Source: Streptomyces corynorhini (GTDB lineage Bacteria > Actinomycetota > Actinomycetes > Streptomycetales > Streptomycetaceae). Taken from it: DNA of 64,000 nucleotides. The stretch spans positions 1 through 64,000 of the forward strand of contig NZ_QQNA01000001.1 of the NCBI RefSeq assembly GCF_003346515.1, written 5' to 3'. Positions 16,923 to 26,546 of the stretch are shown in pieces (position 1 is the first letter of the stretch; every line of letters begins with the position of its first letter). A program made the translations under genes and the position numbers. A model generated the notes under the pieces. It saw only the letters and a program-made list of their open reading frames with translations, was not told the DNA's origin and ran no database searches.

Positions 16923-18431
16923 CTACCGATGGCGCCAGAGCTCATACAGAGCCTGCGCATCGGCTTCGAGAACGTCGCGGAGATCGTGCGGATCCTCGGG
17001 CAGATCAATCCCGAAGCGAGAAGCCGCGCGCCGGAATGCTGGTATGAGGGCAGGATCTCCGAGGGCGAGCAGAGTCGACAGCAGGGGCTCGTTTGACGGA
17101 GTGTTCCGGTCGACCTCGTACAGGACGTTGGCCTGGTCCTCGGCTTTCAGACTGGCGAGGGGAACGGGCCCGATCTGGTCGCGCAGCTTCCCCCACGAGC
17201 TCGTGGTTCCTTCGCGAGCCTTCTTCCGCAGAGCCCCGCGTACGGCGGCAACGCCGTCCCTGATCTTCGCCGCCCGCTCCTGTTCCAGGATCGTGGCCCG
17301 TGCGGTGGTCTCCTTCGCCGCCCTGTCTGCTGCGGCCCTTCTCGCCTCCTGGTCCGCAGCGGTGGGCTCCACGCGCCGTGGCATGGGCGAGGTGAAGCGC
17401 CCCGGGGGGAGGGCCCGGCCGGGGGATGAGGAACGGGCCGCCCGCGTCTTGGTGGCCGACCGCTGGGAGACGGGGCTGGGACGAACGCCGACGCCGCGCT
17501 CCATGCGCAGCAGTGCGTCACCTGCGGCCCGGATGAGCCCGTTCTCCCGCAAGTTCGCGCCCGAGCGAGTGGCCGTCTCCGCGCGTTCGAGACACAAGCG
17601 GAGCTTTGTCACGTTACGCCCGTCGGCGAGGGCATCTTCCAGGGCTTGGATGACTTCCGTGCGGTCGTAGCCCTGGGGGTCGTTGACCGCCCCGCCAACC
17701 ACTGCGGGGGTGGTCGGCGGGGGTGTGGCAGGGGTGCGCCGGCCAAGAAGATGGGAAGCGGTGCGCTGGCGGCGTACCGCTTCCACGGACGGGGTCGACG
17801 TGCCCTCGGGAGTCAGGGCGCATTCGTTCAGCTCATGCCAGGTCTGGCCGCTGCGCGTCTTCGTGCCGATCTGGGTACGCCGGCGGGGGCCGTCAGGAAC
17901 GCACCGGACAAGGTTGACGTATCCGTGTCGGGCCAGCACGGCCTCCACGGTGGCGGCCAGGTCCTCGGCGAGCAGGATGTGGGAGGGGCTGCGGTCGGCG
18001 ATCTGGGCACTGTCCGCGGAGAGGAGCACGCGTAGTCCCGCACCTCGCTGGGGAGTGAAGCGCACCGCTCCGGCCATATTCCCGTCCGCGGCCGCCTCAA
18101 TCTCGGCGGTGGCATCGTTGTTCTGGTCAGCCAGCCAGCGCAGCAGGTCCTGCTTGATGTAGAGATGGTCAGCGCTGGACACTCCGAGCGCTGATCGTCG
18201 GCAGTTGTCGGCGTGGGACAGGTGCGCGAAGTGGCAGACGCATTCGGTACACCGGCGGGCAGTGAGCCGCTGGCCGCACCCGCCCAGCCACACCCCGCAC
18301 CAATAGGTGTCCTCAGGGTGCCGACGACGGAACGCATCGAGTTCAACGGCGTCCAGCGGCAGAACCACCGGCAACTCCGAGTCGGGGCCGCCGATCACCG
18401 CCGTCTGCACCCGTCGCTTGTCGCGGGTCAT
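16923..18431 (-). CDS. CoiA-like zinc-finger protein
   Basis: The 502-residue protein opens with a zinc-ribbon-like module: Cys 45, Cys 52, then CTECVCHFAH with Cys 61, 64, 66, His 67 and 70, then VSSADHLYIKQDLL. The HFAH motif and the following His/Lys segment are the pattern used by competence-protein CoiA family members, where they precede a nuclease-like fold. Actinomycete proteins of this type continue, as here, with a domain containing TWHELNECALT and a long, charged C-terminal region (coiled coil around 360-410). ATG 18431 has GGAGG at good distance. CoiA relatives act on DNA during uptake or recombination; the role in this island is unknown. Confidence 0.65.
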   Translation of the reverse strand: MTRDKRRVQTAVIGGPDSELPVVLPLDAVELDAFRRRHPEDTYWCGVWLGGCGQRLTARRCTECVCHFAHLSHADNCRRSALGVSSADHLYIKQDLLRWLADQNNDATAEIEAAADGNMAGAVRFTPQRGAGLRVLLSADSAQIADRSPSHILLAEDLAATVEAVLARHGYVNLVRCVPDGPRRRTQIGTKTRSGQTWHELNECALTPEGTSTPSVEAVRRQRTASHLLGRRTPATPPPTTPAVVGGAVNDPQGYDRTEVIQALEDALADGRNVTKLRLCLERAETATRSGANLRENGLIRAAGDALLRMERGVGVRPSPVSQRSATKTRAARSSSPGRALPPGRFTSPMPRRVEPTAADQEARRAAADRAAKETTARATILEQERAAKIRDGVAAVRGALRKKAREGTTSSWGKLRDQIGPVPLASLKAEDQANVLYEVDRNTPSNEPLLSTLLALGDPALIPAFRRAASRFGIDLPEDPHDLRDVLEADAQALYELWRHR

Positions 18432-18688
18432 GCGACCTCCAGCTCACCAGAAAAGGAATCCAACTCCGCATACAGTCGAGCTCCTGGCACCGGTGCCCGA
18501 CCCATTCCTCGAGGCTAGTGCCCGCCTCTGACAGTCAAGGCTCCTCCAAGCAGCCGCGACGGCGACAGGGCGATCATCTCCACCCAGGGCAAGCCCGCTC
18601 GTCCTCCGAAGGCGCTGTACAACGCGCCCTGTCTCCGTGTTGCCTTGATGCATAGGCGCGACCTGCGCCACGAGAAGGGACGGACCCC

Positions 18689-19789
18689 TTGAACGACCTG
18701 ACTGCCAAGCTGTCCCAGGAGCAGACGGTGCTCCTGAACACCATGGCGCAGCAGTACCTCATGGAGGGTGTGTGGCCCGTCTGGTCCTTCACCGTCGCCA
18801 CCTTGGACAATTACGACCTGGAGGCGGAGAAGCTGATCCGCTCCCTGCCCCGCATCGGCTCCCAGGGCAACATCGGCATCTCCTACGGCCTCACCTCGCA
18901 AAGCAGCCCTTACTTCGCCGACGACGACCGCCCCTCACTCACGATCGCGGCCTGCCTGCACCTCCCCGAACTCCAGCCGTACATGAGCGAGCCCTTCCTG
19001 CGAGTCCTCCACGTGCTGATCGGTATGCAGCGCAGCGCGCACATTTCGACGCAGGAAGCTGCCAGGCCGCGGTTCACCATCGACGACATCAAACAGGAGC
19101 TCCCGGGGCTCCCTGAGAGCTTCGCGGCCAGGCTTCCGGACGTCCTGGCGCTGGAACCGGCGACATGGGGCGGCTCCAGCGGCGGCACGGCAGCGGCAGG
19201 CACCTGGTGGCGTGAGCTGCGCCGGGAAATCCGCCGGTACAAGGACGCCAAGACCCTTCACGACTACGTCCAGACAACAGCCCGTCTGGTCGCCGCTCAG
19301 GCGAACGAAATCCCGGGCGCTGCCCCCATCGTGCCGGTCCCGGTGTCGAACGCCGTACCGGGCCCGGGCCCCTATGTGGACGAAGCTCTGATCGCCGATC
19401 TGAAGGCCAAGAACACCGTTTTGCAGCTCGACAAGCTGCTCGCCCTGGTGGGCGAGCTCAACACCAACCACGCCGATCGGCATCCCTACGCCTGCCAGAT
19501 GCTGTTGCGCGCCATCCTTGACCATGTTCCGCCCGCCTTCGGGCGGCGCACGTTCGAGCAGGTGGTAGCCAACGTGGCGTTCGGCAAGACTGACAAGGCG
19601 TACATCAGGAAGCTCACCGATTTCCGCACCAGCGCCGATGACGCCCTGCACCGCCCCATGAGCACCAGACCCTCCCGCCTCAGCATGGACGACCTGCCGC
19701 CGCGCACATACATCAACGCACTGCTCCAGAATGTGTTGGACAGCCTCCCCACAGTCCCGCAGCCCACGGCTCCCGTCACTGCCCCGTGA
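18689..19789 (+). CDS. Unknown protein with possible HEPN-like C-terminal domain
   Basis: The 366-residue protein starts at TTG 18689 after GGGACGGA. The first 130 residues may be a winged-helix-like domain. The C-terminal 150 residues carry LNTNHADRHPYACQMLLRAI followed by LDHVPPAFG and, further on, SADDALHRPMS. I recall this RALLDHVPPIF type of domain in many bacterial proteins of mobile or defence context, all-helical and reminiscent of HEPN folds, but I cannot name the family with certainty. It is divergent from the CoiA-like gene; the 257-bp gap holds both promoters. A toxin or sensor role is only a possibility. Confidence 0.7.
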   Translation: MNDLTAKLSQEQTVLLNTMAQQYLMEGVWPVWSFTVATLDNYDLEAEKLIRSLPRIGSQGNIGISYGLTSQSSPYFADDDRPSLTIAACLHLPELQPYMSEPFLRVLHVLIGMQRSAHISTQEAARPRFTIDDIKQELPGLPESFAARLPDVLALEPATWGGSSGGTAAAGTWWRELRREIRRYKDAKTLHDYVQTTARLVAAQANEIPGAAPIVPVPVSNAVPGPGPYVDEALIADLKAKNTVLQLDKLLALVGELNTNHADRHPYACQMLLRAILDHVPPAFGRRTFEQVVANVAFGKTDKAYIRKLTDFRTSADDALHRPMSTRPSRLSMDDLPPRTYINALLQNVLDSLPTVPQPTAPVTAP

Positions 19790-19964
19790 CCGCAGGCCGT
19801 CACCCACACCACCTGATCCGCGCCCAAGGGCATGCCTCGGCGGTTATCTAGGCTCGAAGCACTTCACACAGGTCAGCCAAGGTGATCCTGTGTCAGGCGA
19901 GTTGGCAAGTAGGACTCGGCCCGGTACTTCCGAAGCTACGGGCCCCCTGGGCTGACCCGAGTGT

Positions 19965-20585
19965 TCACGAGCAGTCCAGATTCTCGCCCCTCTCGATGGC
20001 CTGGTTGATTTCGCGCAGGTAGGAGCCCTCCTTGACCTCAACGTCGATCAGGTTGTGGCGGAAGGACAGCTTCGGTTGTCCCTCGACGAGGACCGTGTAG
20101 GTGACCGATGCACCCTTGCCCAGGCGACCGGGGGCGACGAGCACCGCCTGGTGGCCAGCCTGGGAGCGGCCGGTGGAAATTCTGGCCGTGGGAGGCCGGG
20201 AAGTCGCCGGGTGGGCCTCCGTCGCGAACAGGCACAGCGCCCTGGTGCCGAGCTCCAGGCGCATGGCTACGTTGCCGTCGAAGTGCGCGCTTGCAATGTC
20301 CTTGGACCCGGTGTTGACCAGCGTCAGCGCGACCAGCCGCGGATCCTTGACCGGCACCCCCACGAACGACACCTCCACCAGAGAGCCCGCGCCCTCGCCG
20401 TCGGCCTGGCGTGCGAACAGCGGCAGCACCGAGAAGCTGTAGGTCAGCCGCCGCCGGGGGTGGCTGGAGCGGTAGTTGAAGCGGATGGCGACGGCCGCGA
20501 CGAAGACACCGACGGCGGCCCAGAACGCCGTACTGGTCACCACCGGCCTGACCTGCTCCCAGGGAGCAGACGCGAGAAGAGACAT
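19965..20585 (-). CDS. Single-pass membrane protein with beta-rich domain
   Basis: The 206-residue product (start ATG 20585; a longer frame to 20714 lacks coding character) has one membrane segment near the N-terminus (FWAAVGVFVAAVAIRF) followed by PRRRLTYS and a beta-strand-rich domain with VALTLVNTGSKDI. Streptomyces genomes hold many such proteins with an N-terminal anchor and an Ig-like domain, of unknown function. The domain probably faces the cytoplasm given the basic residues after the segment. It is the last gene before the ychF terminator and runs in the same direction as ychF. Confidence 0.7.
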   Translation of the reverse strand: MSLLASAPWEQVRPVVTSTAFWAAVGVFVAAVAIRFNYRSSHPRRRLTYSFSVLPLFARQADGEGAGSLVEVSFVGVPVKDPRLVALTLVNTGSKDIASAHFDGNVAMRLELGTRALCLFATEAHPATSRPPTARISTGRSQAGHQAVLVAPGRLGKGASVTYTVLVEGQPKLSFRHNLIDVEVKEGSYLREINQAIERGENLDCS

Positions 20586-20814
20586 ACCCCAGAGCCAAGC
20601 AGAGCGGCCCCTTGAACGCGGGATCCTTGAGGAAGACGAGAGGTTCCACCCCCGCCAACACGGCGTCACTGCCGACTGCGGTGGCTCCGTGGCCACTCTG
20701 AAGGCAGCAGCCACAGGGAGGGCAGTGGTGCCTTAAATGAATGGGACGACTGAGGCAGGGGGAGGGAAATCTTCACCCTCGCATTCAAGGCCCTCGTCAA
20801 GGACCGCGGGGACA

Positions 20815-20854
20815 CCTGATGGGGCCGGGACGAACTCGTCCCGGCCCCATCAGG
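20815..20854 (-). terminator. 19-bp perfect stem, 2-base spacer
   Basis: The sequence reads the same on both strands over two arms of 19 bases (20815-20833 and 20836-20854). It lies about 50 bp after the ychF stop codon and is the likely terminator for ychF. There is no T-tract, as is common in Streptomyces. Confidence 0.8.
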
Positions 20855-20871
20855 CACTTGTACTTTCGAAC

Positions 20872-20903
20872 TGAACTCCACCACGTCAGCGACGTGGTGG
20901 AGT

Positions 20904-20906
<3 letters not shown>
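20872..20906. repeat. 16-bp inverted repeat overlapping the ychF stop codon
   Basis: Arms 20872-20887 (tgaactccaccacgtc) and 20891-20906 are perfect complements with a 3-base spacer, and the right arm contains the ychF stop. A third copy of actccaccacgtc lies inside ychF at 20920-20932. It may be the recombinase arm or core structure of the att site or a second terminator stem. Confidence 0.65.
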
Positions 20907-21992
<1,086 letters not shown>

Positions 21993-22237
21993 GTTGGCGA
22001 CTTCCTGGAGTAAGGGCTGCTGGAGTGCGGGGCCGGAGGGGCCGGGGGCGGGACATTGCGGACAGGCCCTCGGACCGGTTCCCCAGTTTACGGGCGCGCC
22101 GTCACGCTCCACGACGGGCTCCGGACCCCCGCCCCCGGCCCCCGCCTGCGCCCGTACGCCTCGAACTGGACGGGAAGGTCCACCAAAGGGCGTGTCCCGC
22201 ACCTGATTCGGGCCCCTCGGCCACCTACGTTGGTCGG

Positions 22238-22906
22238 GTGGAGCAGCCAAGGACGTCTCAGCCCGCGCGCCGTCACCGGCAGCAGCGCCCTCCCGCGGCG
22301 CGCAGCGCCGTCGCCGGGGCCGCCGGGGTGCCCCAGGTGCCGCCCGCACGGCGGCGGCAGGTCGCACCGGTGGTACGGCGGCTGCGCGGCCTGCCCAATC
22401 CCCGGTTCACCGGGCTCGGCGCGGGGCTGTTCGCGACCGCCACCATGCTCTTCTTCGCCTTCCTCGACCAGCTGCTGTTCGACGGCGCGCCGCTCGTCTA
22501 CGGGCTGCTGTTCCTGCCGGTCAGCGCGGTGACGGCGCTCTGGGTCCGTACGGCCGACCTGGTCACGGCGCCGATCGCCGTGCCCATCGCCTTCGCGGTC
22601 GGCGCGCTGCCGATCGCCGGGGGCACCGACGGGTTCGGCGGGCAGCTCATGGGGCTGGTCACCACGCTGGCGATGCACGCCGGCTGGCTGTACGGCGGGA
22701 CGCTCGTCGCCGGTGTCATCGCCTCCGTACGCAAGGTGCGCCAGATGGGCCGACGGCAGCTCGCCCGGGACGCGGCCGCCCGCGGCGGTCCTCCGGGCCG
22801 GGGCGCCGCCGTCCGTCCTCCGGCCCCGCCGACCGGGCGCGTCCCCCGCGCGCCGCGCGCCCCCAGGACCGGGGCCGACGCCTCACGCACCGCCCGGCGG
22901 GCCTGA
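22238..22906 (+). CDS. DUF6542-like membrane protein
   Basis: The 222-residue product has a basic Arg/Gln/Pro-rich N-terminal arm of about 65 residues, then four membrane segments (around residues 68-88, 92-112, 115-132, 140-165) and a basic C-terminal tail. In Streptomyces, membrane proteins of this kind annotated DUF6542 lie beside ychF and ppgK, as here. GTG 22238 has no clear ribosome binding site, and a TACGTT-like -10 a few bases upstream suggests a leaderless transcript. It ends 24 bp from the convergent ppgK gene. The function is unknown. Confidence 0.75.
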   Translation: MEQPRTSQPARRHRQQRPPAARSAVAGAAGVPQVPPARRRQVAPVVRRLRGLPNPRFTGLGAGLFATATMLFFAFLDQLLFDGAPLVYGLLFLPVSAVTALWVRTADLVTAPIAVPIAFAVGALPIAGGTDGFGGQLMGLVTTLAMHAGWLYGGTLVAGVIASVRKVRQMGRRQLARDAAARGGPPGRGAAVRPPAPPTGRVPRAPRAPRTGADASRTARRA

Positions 22907-22929
22907 GGCAGCCGTCCGCGCGGGGCGCG

Positions 22930-23667
22930 TCAGCGGCCCGCCGCCGCCATGGCCGCGCCCACGATGCCCGCGTTGTTCTGCAGCTCGGCCGGGACGATCT
23001 CGGCCCTGATCCCCTCGATCAGCGGAAGGAACTTGTCGGCCTTGCGGCTCACGCCGCCGCCGATGATGAACAGCTCGGGCGAGAACAGCATCTCCACATG
23101 GGCCAGGTACTTCTGCACCCGGTGCGCCCAGTGGTGCCAGCTCAGCTCCTCGTCCTCCTTGGCCTTGGTGGAGGCGTGCTTCTCCGCCTCGTGGCCGTTC
23201 AGCTCCAGATGGCCCAGCTCGGTGTTGGGCACCAGCTTGCCGTCGATGAAGAGGGCGCTGCCGATGCCCGTACCGAAGGTGAGCAGGAATACGGCGCCCT
23301 TGCGGCCCCGGCCCGCGCCGAACGCCATCTCGGCCACGCCCGCCGCGTCCGCGTCGTTGAGAACCGTCGCCCGGAGGTTCAGCCGGTCGCCCAGGACCTG
23401 GCCCGCGTCGGTGCCGATCCACGCCTTGTCGACATTGGCGGCGGTACGGATCACGGAACCGGTGACCACCCCGGGGAACGTGATGCCGACCGGGCCCGAC
23501 CAGCCGAAGTGCCGGACGACCTCGACCACGCCGTCGGCCACCGCCTCGGGGGTCGCCGGGTGCGGGGTGAGTACTTTGTAGCGCGGCTCGACCAGGTCGC
23601 CGCGGTCCAGGTCCACGGGCGCGCCCTTGATGCCCGTACCGCCGATGTCCACTCCGAAGACGTTCAT
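22930..23667 (-). CDS. ppgK: Polyphosphate glucokinase (ROK family)
   Basis: The 245-residue protein starts FGVDIGGTGIKGAPVDL, the phosphate-binding loop of ROK kinases, and contains LNDADAAGVAE (catalytic Asp), TFGTGIGSALF and NTELGHLELNG, the block seen in actinobacterial polyphosphate glucokinases, which phosphorylate glucose with polyphosphate or ATP. It lacks the zinc-finger Cys box of repressor-type ROK proteins, so it is an enzyme rather than a regulator. It feeds glucose 6-phosphate into glycolysis in the cytoplasm. It is convergent with the DUF6542-like gene. Confidence 0.93.
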   Translation of the reverse strand: MNVFGVDIGGTGIKGAPVDLDRGDLVEPRYKVLTPHPATPEAVADGVVEVVRHFGWSGPVGITFPGVVTGSVIRTAANVDKAWIGTDAGQVLGDRLNLRATVLNDADAAGVAEMAFGAGRGRKGAVFLLTFGTGIGSALFIDGKLVPNTELGHLELNGHEAEKHASTKAKEDEELSWHHWAHRVQKYLAHVEMLFSPELFIIGGGVSRKADKFLPLIEGIRAEIVPAELQNNAGIVGAAMAAAGR

Positions 23668-23801
23668 GAGCACAACGTTACGGCCAGCCGCTGACAGCGA
23701 CTCCCGGTGCGGGCGGACGGGGTAGCGGGCCCGTACGGGTGCGGGGTGCGGGGAGGGGCCGGTCGGTCGGCCTCCTCCCCGCACCCCGCACTGCGCGCCG
23801 C

Positions 23802-24830
23802 CTACTTCTCCGAGAGGGCGGCGGCCTCGGCGCGCAGGTCGCGGCGCAGCTCCTTGGGGAGCGAGAAGGTGATCGACTCCTCGGCCGCCTTGACGATCTC
23901 CACGTCCTCGAAGCCGCGCTGCGAGAGCCACTCCAGGACGCCTTCGACCAGGACCTCGGGGACGGACGCGCCCGAGGTGACGCCGACGGTGGAGACCCCG
24001 TCGAGCCACGCCTCGTCGATCTCGTCCGCGGCGTCGACCAGGTGGGACGCGCTCGCGCCCGCGCCGAGGGCGACCTCGACCAGCCGTACCGAGTTGGAGG
24101 AGTTCTTGGAGCCGACCACGATGACCAGATCGGCGTCGGCGCCCATCTGCTTGACGGCGATCTGGCGGTTCTGCGTGGCGTAGCAGATGTCGTCGCTCGG
24201 CGGCGCGATCAGCTGCGGGAACTTCTCCTTGAGGGCGTCGACCGTCTCCATCGTCTCGTCGACGGAGAGCGTGGTCTGGGAGAGCCAGACGACCTTCGAC
24301 TCGTCGCGGACCTCGACGTTGGCGACGTCCTCGGGGCCGTCGACCAGCGTGATGTGGTCCGGGGCCTCGCCCGAGGTGCCGATGACCTCTTCGTGGCCGT
24401 CGTGGCCGATCAGCAGGATGTCGTAGTCCTCGGAGGCGAAGCGCACGGCCTCCTTGTGGACCTTGGTGACCAGCGGGCAGGTCGCGTCGATGGTGGCGAG
24501 CCTGCGTTCGGCGGCCTCCTCGTGGACGACCGGCGCGACACCGTGGGCCGAGAACATGACGATCGACCCCTCGGGGACCTCCGCCGTTCTGTCCACGAAG
24601 ATGGCGCCCTTGTTCTCCAGGGTTTTGACGACGTATTTGTTGTGGACGATCTCGTGGCGGACGTAGATGGGCGCCCCGTACTGCTCCAGGGCCTTCTCCA
24701 CGGCGATCACGGCACGGTCCACACCCGCGCAGTAACCGCGGGGGGCGGCGAGGAGGACGCGTTTGCCGGCGCGGCGCGCGGCGTCTCCACTGGGGGTGGC
24801 GGCGGGCGACGGGCGGGACGTTGCAGTCAT
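23802..24830 (-). CDS. ispH: 4-hydroxy-3-methylbut-2-enyl diphosphate reductase
   Basis: IspH (LytB) catalyses the last step of the MEP pathway, giving IPP and DMAPP for isoprenoids including the undecaprenyl carrier. The three [4Fe-4S]-binding Cys are visible in [21 protein letters not shown] and [11 protein letters not shown], with substrate-binding His in RHEIVHNKY and FSAHG and Glu in GTSGEAP. The length (342 residues from ATG 24830) fits; ATG 24839 three codons upstream is equally possible, and a GGGAGGC sits between the two. The gene is divergent from the APC permease, and the two starts are about 100 bp apart. Confidence 0.96.
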   Translation of the reverse strand: MTATSRPSPAATPSGDAARRAGKRVLLAAPRGYCAGVDRAVIAVEKALEQYGAPIYVRHEIVHNKYVVKTLENKGAIFVDRTAEVPEGSIVMFSAHGVAPVVHEEAAERRLATIDATCPLVTKVHKEAVRFASEDYDILLIGHDGHEEVIGTSGEAPDHITLVDGPEDVANVEVRDESKVVWLSQTTLSVDETMETVDALKEKFPQLIAPPSDDICYATQNRQIAVKQMGADADLVIVVGSKNSSNSVRLVEVALGAGASASHLVDAADEIDEAWLDGVSTVGVTSGASVPEVLVEGVLEWLSQRGFEDVEIVKAAEESITFSLPKELRRDLRAEAAALSEK

Positions 24831-24938
24831 GCCTCCCATCGTAAGGCCGCGCCGGGAGCCGACCGTAAGGCCGTCCACAAGAGGCGGAACCACGCCCGCC
24901 TGCCGAGACTGGGCCTACGCGATCAACGGAGGAACGCG

Positions 24939-26384
24939 ATGGCCCACACGGACACCGGTACCGGCGCCGGAGCGGACGGCTCCGGCATCGGCTCCGGCCC
25001 GAACGGCGGCGGGGGCGAGGACAGCGGCGACGGCAGGGGCAGCGGCCACGGCGGCGGCAGGGGCGAGCTGCGGCGGAGTCTGGGCTTCCGGGACCTCGTC
25101 GTCTACGGGCTGCTGTTCATCGCGCCCATGGCCCCCGTGGGTGTGTACGGCACTCTGGACGCCAAGTCGCACGGGGCGGTGGCCCTCGTCTACGTGGTCG
25201 CGACCGTCGCGATGGCCTTCACCGCCTTCAGCTACGCCCAGATGGTCCGGGTCGCCCCGCAGGCAGGTTCGGTCTTCGCGTACGCCCGCAAGGGGCTCGG
25301 CGAGGGGCCAGGGTTCATCGCCGGGTGGATGGCGATGCTCGACTATCTGCTGATCCCCGCGGTCGCCTACCTGTTCTCCGGGATCGCGATGGAGGCGCTG
25401 GTGCCGTCCGTCAACCGGTGGGTGTGGACCGCCCTCGCCGTCGTGATCACCACGCTGCTCAACCTCTGGGGGGTACGGGCGGCGGCCCGGGTCGGGTTCG
25501 CGGTGCTCGCCATGGAGATCGTGGTGCTGCTGGTGTTCGTGGTGTCGGCGCTCGTCGTCCTGGCGCGCGACGGCGCGACGCGCGGCTGGGCGTCGCCGTT
25601 CACCGGCGATACGGGGTTCTCGACGGCGGCGGTGCTGGGCGCGGTCTCGGTGGCGGTGCTGTCGTATCTGGGCTTCGACGCGATCGCCTCGTTCGCCGAG
25701 GAGGTGACCGGGGGGTCGCGGCAGGTGGCGCGGGCGGTGCTGTTCTGTCTGGTGCTGGCGGGTGCGCTGTTCATCGCGCAGACCTATCTGGTGGCGCTGC
25801 TGGAGCCGTCGACCTCGGCCGAGCTGGCGGCCGACCCCGCGAAGCAGGGGTCGGCCTTCTACGACGCGGTGAACACCTCGGTCGGTGGCTGGCTGCACGA
25901 TCTGGTGGCGGTCAGCAAGGCGATCGGCGCGGCGTTCGCGGCGCTGGCCGGGCAGGCGGCGGCCGGGCGGCTGCTGTTCGCGATGGGCCGGGAGCGGCGG
26001 CTGCCGCGCGCGCTGTCGCGCACGGACTCGGGCGTGCCGCGCGTGGCGCTGCTGCTCGCGGCGGTGGTGACGCTGGTGGCGGCGGTGTGGGCGGCGCGGC
26101 GGGACGACGGGCTCGACCGGCTGGTCTCGGTGGTGGACATCGGGGCGCTGACGGCGTTCGTGCTGCTGCACGCGTCGGTGGTGGGGTGGTTCGCGGTGCG
26201 GCGCGCGGCGGGGCCGCCGCGCTGGCTCGTCCATGTGGTGCTGCCCGTGATCGGGGCGGGCATCCTGATCGCGGTGATCGTGGAGGCGGCGGGGTCGGCG
26301 CAGCTGGTGGGCGCGATCTGGCTGGCGGTGGGGCTGGTGGTGCTCCTGATCCAGCGAAAGCGTGGCGCGCTCGGCGGCCGGTAG
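24939..26384 (+). CDS. APC family amino acid permease
   Basis: The 481-residue protein has a Gly/Ser/Asp-rich 45-residue N-terminal tail followed by about 12 hydrophobic segments. The first (LVVYGLLFIAPMAPVGVYG) carries the unwound-helix pattern of APC transporters, and VLSYLGFDAIASFAEEVTGG matches the conserved TM6 region and loop. It imports amino acids or related amines by proton coupling at the cytoplasmic membrane. ATG 24939 follows GGAGGAAC. Its stop codon lies in the first unit of a 29-bp tandem repeat. The substrate cannot be told from sequence. Confidence 0.9.
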   Translation: MAHTDTGTGAGADGSGIGSGPNGGGGEDSGDGRGSGHGGGRGELRRSLGFRDLVVYGLLFIAPMAPVGVYGTLDAKSHGAVALVYVVATVAMAFTAFSYAQMVRVAPQAGSVFAYARKGLGEGPGFIAGWMAMLDYLLIPAVAYLFSGIAMEALVPSVNRWVWTALAVVITTLLNLWGVRAAARVGFAVLAMEIVVLLVFVVSALVVLARDGATRGWASPFTGDTGFSTAAVLGAVSVAVLSYLGFDAIASFAEEVTGGSRQVARAVLFCLVLAGALFIAQTYLVALLEPSTSAELAADPAKQGSAFYDAVNTSVGGWLHDLVAVSKAIGAAFAALAGQAAAGRLLFAMGRERRLPRALSRTDSGVPRVALLLAAVVTLVAAVWAARRDDGLDRLVSVVDIGALTAFVLLHASVVGWFAVRRAAGPPRWLVHVVLPVIGAGILIAVIVEAAGSAQLVGAIWLAVGLVVLLIQRKRGALGGR

Positions 26385-26495
26385 TGGTCGCGGCAGCCGA
26401 CAGCGCTCGGTAGTGGTCGCGGCAGCCCCCAGCGGTCGGTAGCGGTCGCGGCAGCCGCCAGCGCTCGGTAGCGGTCGCGGCAGCCCCCAGCCGTC
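26380..26495. repeat. 29-bp tandem repeat, four units
   Basis: Units begin at 26380, 26409, 26438 and 26467, each starting ggtag(t/c)ggtcgcggcagcc and differing at a few positions, with units 1/3 and 2/4 sharing variants (ccgacagcgctc or ccgccagcgctc against cccccagc). The permease stop codon lies in unit 1. There are no spacers, so this is not a CRISPR array. It is a minisatellite in the gap before xseA. Confidence 0.9.
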
Positions 26496-26546
26496 GGCGG
26501 TCGCTTTTCGGGGGCGATGTCACAGGCGGCCGATACGCTCCTTCCC

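Noticed and set aside
26380-26495. 29-bp repeats as a CRISPR array
   Set aside because: Units are head to tail with no spacers and no cas genes are present.
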